Below are positions 4,617 to 6,999 of a stretch of 6,999 nt of DNA, piece after piece. The translations under genes were made by a program, and so were the position numbers. The DNA is taken from assembly GCA_046160865.1 (NCBI GenBank), contig JBJXHG010000082.1, positions 1 to 6,999 on the forward strand, read 5' to 3'. This DNA is from JBJXHG01 sp046160865 (lineage in GTDB: Bacteria; Planctomycetota; UBA1135; GCA-002686595). A model generated the notes under the pieces. It was not told the DNA's origin. It did no database searches and was given only the letters and a program-made list of their open reading frames with translations. Each line of letters opens with the position of its first letter. Position 1 is the stretch's first letter.

Positions 4617-6824
4617 TCAGCTCCCCCCGAGTCCCGGACGCCAGTTCAGCGTCATGCGGTCCTCGAACCCACGCGCACCGTGCGCGAGCGCGCGCATCGT
4701 CTCGCCGTCGGCACACGCGCTCGCCGGCACGATCAGCACGTTCTTGCCACCGCGATCGAGAACTTGCTGGAGCACGGTCGGCAACGCGCGCTCGGCCGAA
4801 GCCGTCGCGATGCGCAGGCGATGGAAGCGGCTCTTCTTCGCGATCGGATCGTCTTTCTCGAGCGCGAGCCACGCTTCGAGCTCGCTCGCGTCCGCGCTCT
4901 CCGGCACGACGACGATCGTCGTGCCGCCGAACGGTCCGGGACAGCGCGGCAGCTGCTTGTCCGCGCGGAAGTCGTCCGGGCGAACGGCCGGCGTGATCTC
5001 GACCGAGTCGCCGGGAGCCGCGCTCGCGTCGACGATCGCGACGGCGCGTCCGTCGGCGCTCTTCGCTGCCAGGAGGCGCGCCCATGCGCGCGCACGCGGC
5101 GAGTCCGCGACGATGTGCGCGCGCGCGGCATTCGCCGGCAGCTCGCGCGGAGCGAGCGCGAGTGCGGCGCGCACCCTGTTCTCCAAGTCGAGCTCGACGC
5201 GCCACGGATCGTCGCTCACGCGCGCGAGCGTCGCCGCGAGACCGACACTTGCGTACTGCTCCGTTTCGCTGCGCCAGTATTCCTCGCCCGCCGCGTCGAC
5301 GACGACCTGCACGGTGTTGCGCGGCGCATGCGAGTCGCCGCGCAGCTCGGGCAGCGGCAACGGAATGTCCTTCACCTTGTCGTACCTCCGCGGCTGCAAC
5401 GCAACCGCGCGCACGGTGCACGACGTGCCGCCAACGGCGGTGATCGCGGCCAGCGTCGCGCCGGTGCCTTCGCCCGCGAGCACGACGCGCTCCGGATCGA
5501 TCGGGTGGTGGCGCAGGAGGAAGCTCGCGACGCGGTCGACGCCATGCGCCGCGAGGCCGATGTCCTCGTCGAACGAATTGGGCCAGTACCAACGCGCGCC
5601 CGGCACGAGATCGTCCTCGATCTGCCGGTACGGCGCTTCGACGACCGCGATCGCCGCGGCGTCGCCGATGCGCGCTTTCCATAGAGCTAGCTCGTCCTCG
5701 ACCGTCGCCCCGTCATCGGCGAGCCACACGAGCAGCGGCACACGCGCGCTCGCGGCGGCCGATGGCGTCGCCGTGCTCGCGGAGACCGCGCTCACGGCGG
5801 GCGGCAGATGCAGCGCGTACTCGAGCTTCTTCGTCACGTACACGCCGTAGCGGCCGTCGTTGACGTCGGTCGCACGCTGCTCCGCGAACACGACGAAGTC
5901 GGCGATCGGCACTCCGTCCGTCTCGGCCACGTTCGGATTGGTCGTCGGCACGATCGACACGGTCGCGATCTTCGCGTCGGGCTTGCGCAGTGCGAGCTGC
6001 CGCACGGTGCCGTCCCAGTACGCGCTGTGGAAGCCGCCGTTCATGTGCAGCACCAAGTGATCGGGATGCTGCTCGAGCGCGCGCGCGCACGTCTCGCCCA
6101 TCGAGTTGTCCCACAAGGATTGCGCCGACGTCAGGCGCGGATCGTCGGCCGCGGGACGCGGGCCCATCATGTCGAGGTGACCGCGCACCGCGTTGTCGAC
6201 GCGCCGCCAGTACGCGGGCGTGTTCGCGAGCAGCTCCCGCGGCGCGAGCTCGCGCTCCTCGGCGCTCAGGGCGTCGAGCCCCGCGTTCTCCGCGCCGCCG
6301 AGCCTGCGACGCAGTGGCGCCGGGAAGTTCGACGCGAGCACGGGCAACCGGTGCGCCCGCGCATGCTCGATCATCGGTCGATACGCCGTCGCGTAGTTCG
6401 ACCACGGCCGCGCGCGCGCGAGGAACGTGCGCTCGTCGATCTCGCCCGCGATGTACGCATCGAGCGCGGGCTGCACGTCGCGCTCGAAGAACTCGAGCGC
6501 GAGCACGACGCGGCTCTCACGCCGCAGGGCGAGCCCTTCGTACGCGGCGAGCTCGACCGCGTGCGTCGTCTCGTCGGTGTGCGTCTCGCCGAGGAAGACC
6601 GCGTCGGCTTTCGCCAAGCGGTCGAGCAGCGCGTCGAAGGTCATGCGCTCACCGGTGCGTCCGTCGCGCACGGACACGGCGTGCTCGAGCGGCGGCGCGT
6701 CCCAAGGAACTCTCTCCCGTGTGTGACCGGGACGATCGGAAGTTGCCGTGAGCGAGTTGCGCGCTTGCGCGCAGGCACAGGCGAGGAGGAGCGGAAGTGC
6801 GGCGATGCGAAGTGTTCGTTCCAT
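4617..6824 (-). CDS. ChaN-family lipoprotein fused to a nucleophile-less alpha/beta-hydrolase-like half
   Basis: The protein has 735 residues from the ATG at 6824. A longer frame from 6971 would overlap the divergent gene and bury the signal peptide. The N-terminus (RIAALPLLLACAC) resembles a lipoprotein signal with Cys 16 as the lipid-modified residue; the -2 Leu is not ideal. Residues about 50-335 match the ChaN/DUF399 (Tiki/TraB-like) family: GETH at 79-82, His 88, Glu 91, LEFFERDVQ around 110-118, RPWSNYATAYRP at 139-150, LPVLASNFPAP at 160-170, and HMNGGFHS at 260-267. Campylobacter ChaN is a haem-binding, iron-regulated lipoprotein, so haem or metal binding at the membrane is inferred. 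An Ala/Ser-rich linker (about 341-362) leads to a second half that looks like an alpha/beta-hydrolase, with the elbow VVLAGEGTGATLAA at 447-460. The usual GxSxG serine is Gly 453, so hydrolysis is unlikely. Residues about 500-735, ending in NWRPGLGGS, are unassigned. Typical ChaN proteins are about 300 residues long. Confidence 0.92.
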   Translation of the reverse strand: MERTLRIAALPLLLACACAQARNSLTATSDRPGHTRERVPWDAPPLEHAVSVRDGRTGERMTFDALLDRLAKADAVFLGETHTDETTHAVELAAYEGLALRRESRVVLALEFFERDVQPALDAYIAGEIDERTFLARARPWSNYATAYRPMIEHARAHRLPVLASNFPAPLRRRLGGAENAGLDALSAEERELAPRELLANTPAYWRRVDNAVRGHLDMMGPRPAADDPRLTSAQSLWDNSMGETCARALEQHPDHLVLHMNGGFHSAYWDGTVRQLALRKPDAKIATVSIVPTTNPNVAETDGVPIADFVVFAEQRATDVNDGRYGVYVTKKLEYALHLPPAVSAVSASTATPSAAASARVPLLVWLADDGATVEDELALWKARIGDAAAIAVVEAPYRQIEDDLVPGARWYWPNSFDEDIGLAAHGVDRVASFLLRHHPIDPERVVLAGEGTGATLAAITAVGGTSCTVRAVALQPRRYDKVKDIPLPLPELRGDSHAPRNTVQVVVDAAGEEYWRSETEQYASVGLAATLARVSDDPWRVELDLENRVRAALALAPRELPANAARAHIVADSPRARAWARLLAAKSADGRAVAIVDASAAPGDSVEITPAVRPDDFRADKQLPRCPGPFGGTTIVVVPESADASELEAWLALEKDDPIAKKSRFHRLRIATASAERALPTVLQQVLDRGGKNVLIVPASACADGETMRALAHGARGFEDRMTLNWRPGLGGS

Positions 6825-6836
6825 GGCGGGCGCGGC

Positions 6837-6842
6837 ATTATG
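6837..6842 (-). promoter_or_regulatory. Possible -10 box for the ChaN-like gene
   Basis: CATAAT on the - strand, 12 bases before the ATG at 6824, is the only AT-rich hexamer in the 36-base divergent gap. The best -35 at a 17-base spacing is TTCATG, which matches TTGACA at only three positions and lies over the start of the divergent gene. No Shine-Dalgarno sequence precedes the 6824 start, so a leaderless or very short-leader transcript would fit. The site lies within the near-palindrome GCATTATGC (6835-6843). Confidence 0.25.
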
Positions 6843-6860
6843 CGGCGTAGGATCGCGCGC

Positions 6861-6999
6861 ATGAACTTGGAAAGCCGCTTCGGCGAGGTCGCGGGCGCCT
6901 ACCACGCGTTCCGGCCCGCTTATCCGCGCGCAGTCTTCGACCGCGTGATGGACGCGCTCCCGCCGCCGCACGCGCGCGCGCTCGACATCGGCTCCGGCA
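6861..6999 (+). CDS. Class I SAM-dependent methyltransferase, N-terminal part only
   Basis: The frame opens at the ATG at 6861, preceded by AGGA (6849-6852) at an 8-base spacing, and runs off the window after 46 codons. The start, MNLESRFGEVAGAYHAFRPAYP, matches the N-terminal helix of many small Methyltransf_11/25-type proteins (FG..A..Y..FRP.YP). The last visible residues, ALDIGSG, are motif I, the glycine-rich loop that binds S-adenosylmethionine. The substrate cannot be read from this fragment. It is divergent from the ChaN-like gene with only 36 bases between start codons, so any promoter must overlap one of the two genes. It should be a soluble cytoplasmic enzyme, since no signal sequence is present. 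Confidence 0.87.
   Translation, partial: MNLESRFGEVAGAYHAFRPAYPRAVFDRVMDALPPPHARALDIGSG

Noticed and set aside
4507..5682. Arg-rich - strand frame overlapping the ChaN-like gene
   Set aside because: It is a frame-shifted reading of the lipoprotein gene. The composition is almost all Arg, Ala and Gly, with no motif.

Overview
The window is high-GC bacterial DNA. It carries three complete or near-complete protein genes, the first 46 codons of a fourth, and an unexplained family of intergenic repeats. Two of the proteins are secreted PD40/TolB-type repeat proteins that end in a six-cysteine domain of about 150 residues. From memory, that ending (CFGxG...ACPCG...GCANS...GDGLRC...FC...SNG...W-P) is typical of exported proteins of Planctomycetota with very large secretomes, so a planctomycete or a near relative is the best guess. 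No rRNA, tRNA or marker gene is present to confirm this.

Layout. Positions 1-108 may hold the last codons of a + strand gene; this is weak. Positions 108-245 hold repeat copy A: a GC-rich hairpin, then TTTAAACGGCG and a conserved tail. Positions 246-429 are the leader of the first exported protein gene and contain one further stem-loop. Positions 430-2232 (+) encode the first propeller protein. Positions 2233-2565 form a convergent spacer filled almost completely by repeat copies B (+) and C (-), placed tail to tail. Positions 2566-4428 (-) encode the second, paralogous propeller protein; its start is set by a near-perfect Shine-Dalgarno sequence. Positions 4429-4616 are a non-coding gap with a possible terminator for the next gene. 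Positions 4617-6824 (-) encode a predicted lipoprotein that fuses a ChaN-type (GETH) domain to an alpha/beta-hydrolase-like half whose nucleophile serine is replaced by glycine. Positions 6861-6999 (+) hold the divergent start of a class I SAM-dependent methyltransferase cut by the window edge.

How the parts relate. The two propeller proteins share the same architecture: signal peptide, seven blades of about 58 residues, and the six-cysteine C-terminal domain. They point toward each other as near mirror images, and each is followed by a copy of the same repeat in its own orientation. The repeat is the most interesting item. Three copies share a 14-base identical core, an ungapped 47-base block, and a different but well-paired hairpin at the same place just before the core. 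This suggests a conserved 3'-end RNA module or a cassette boundary. No obvious operon links the propeller proteins with the ChaN-like lipoprotein or the methyltransferase.
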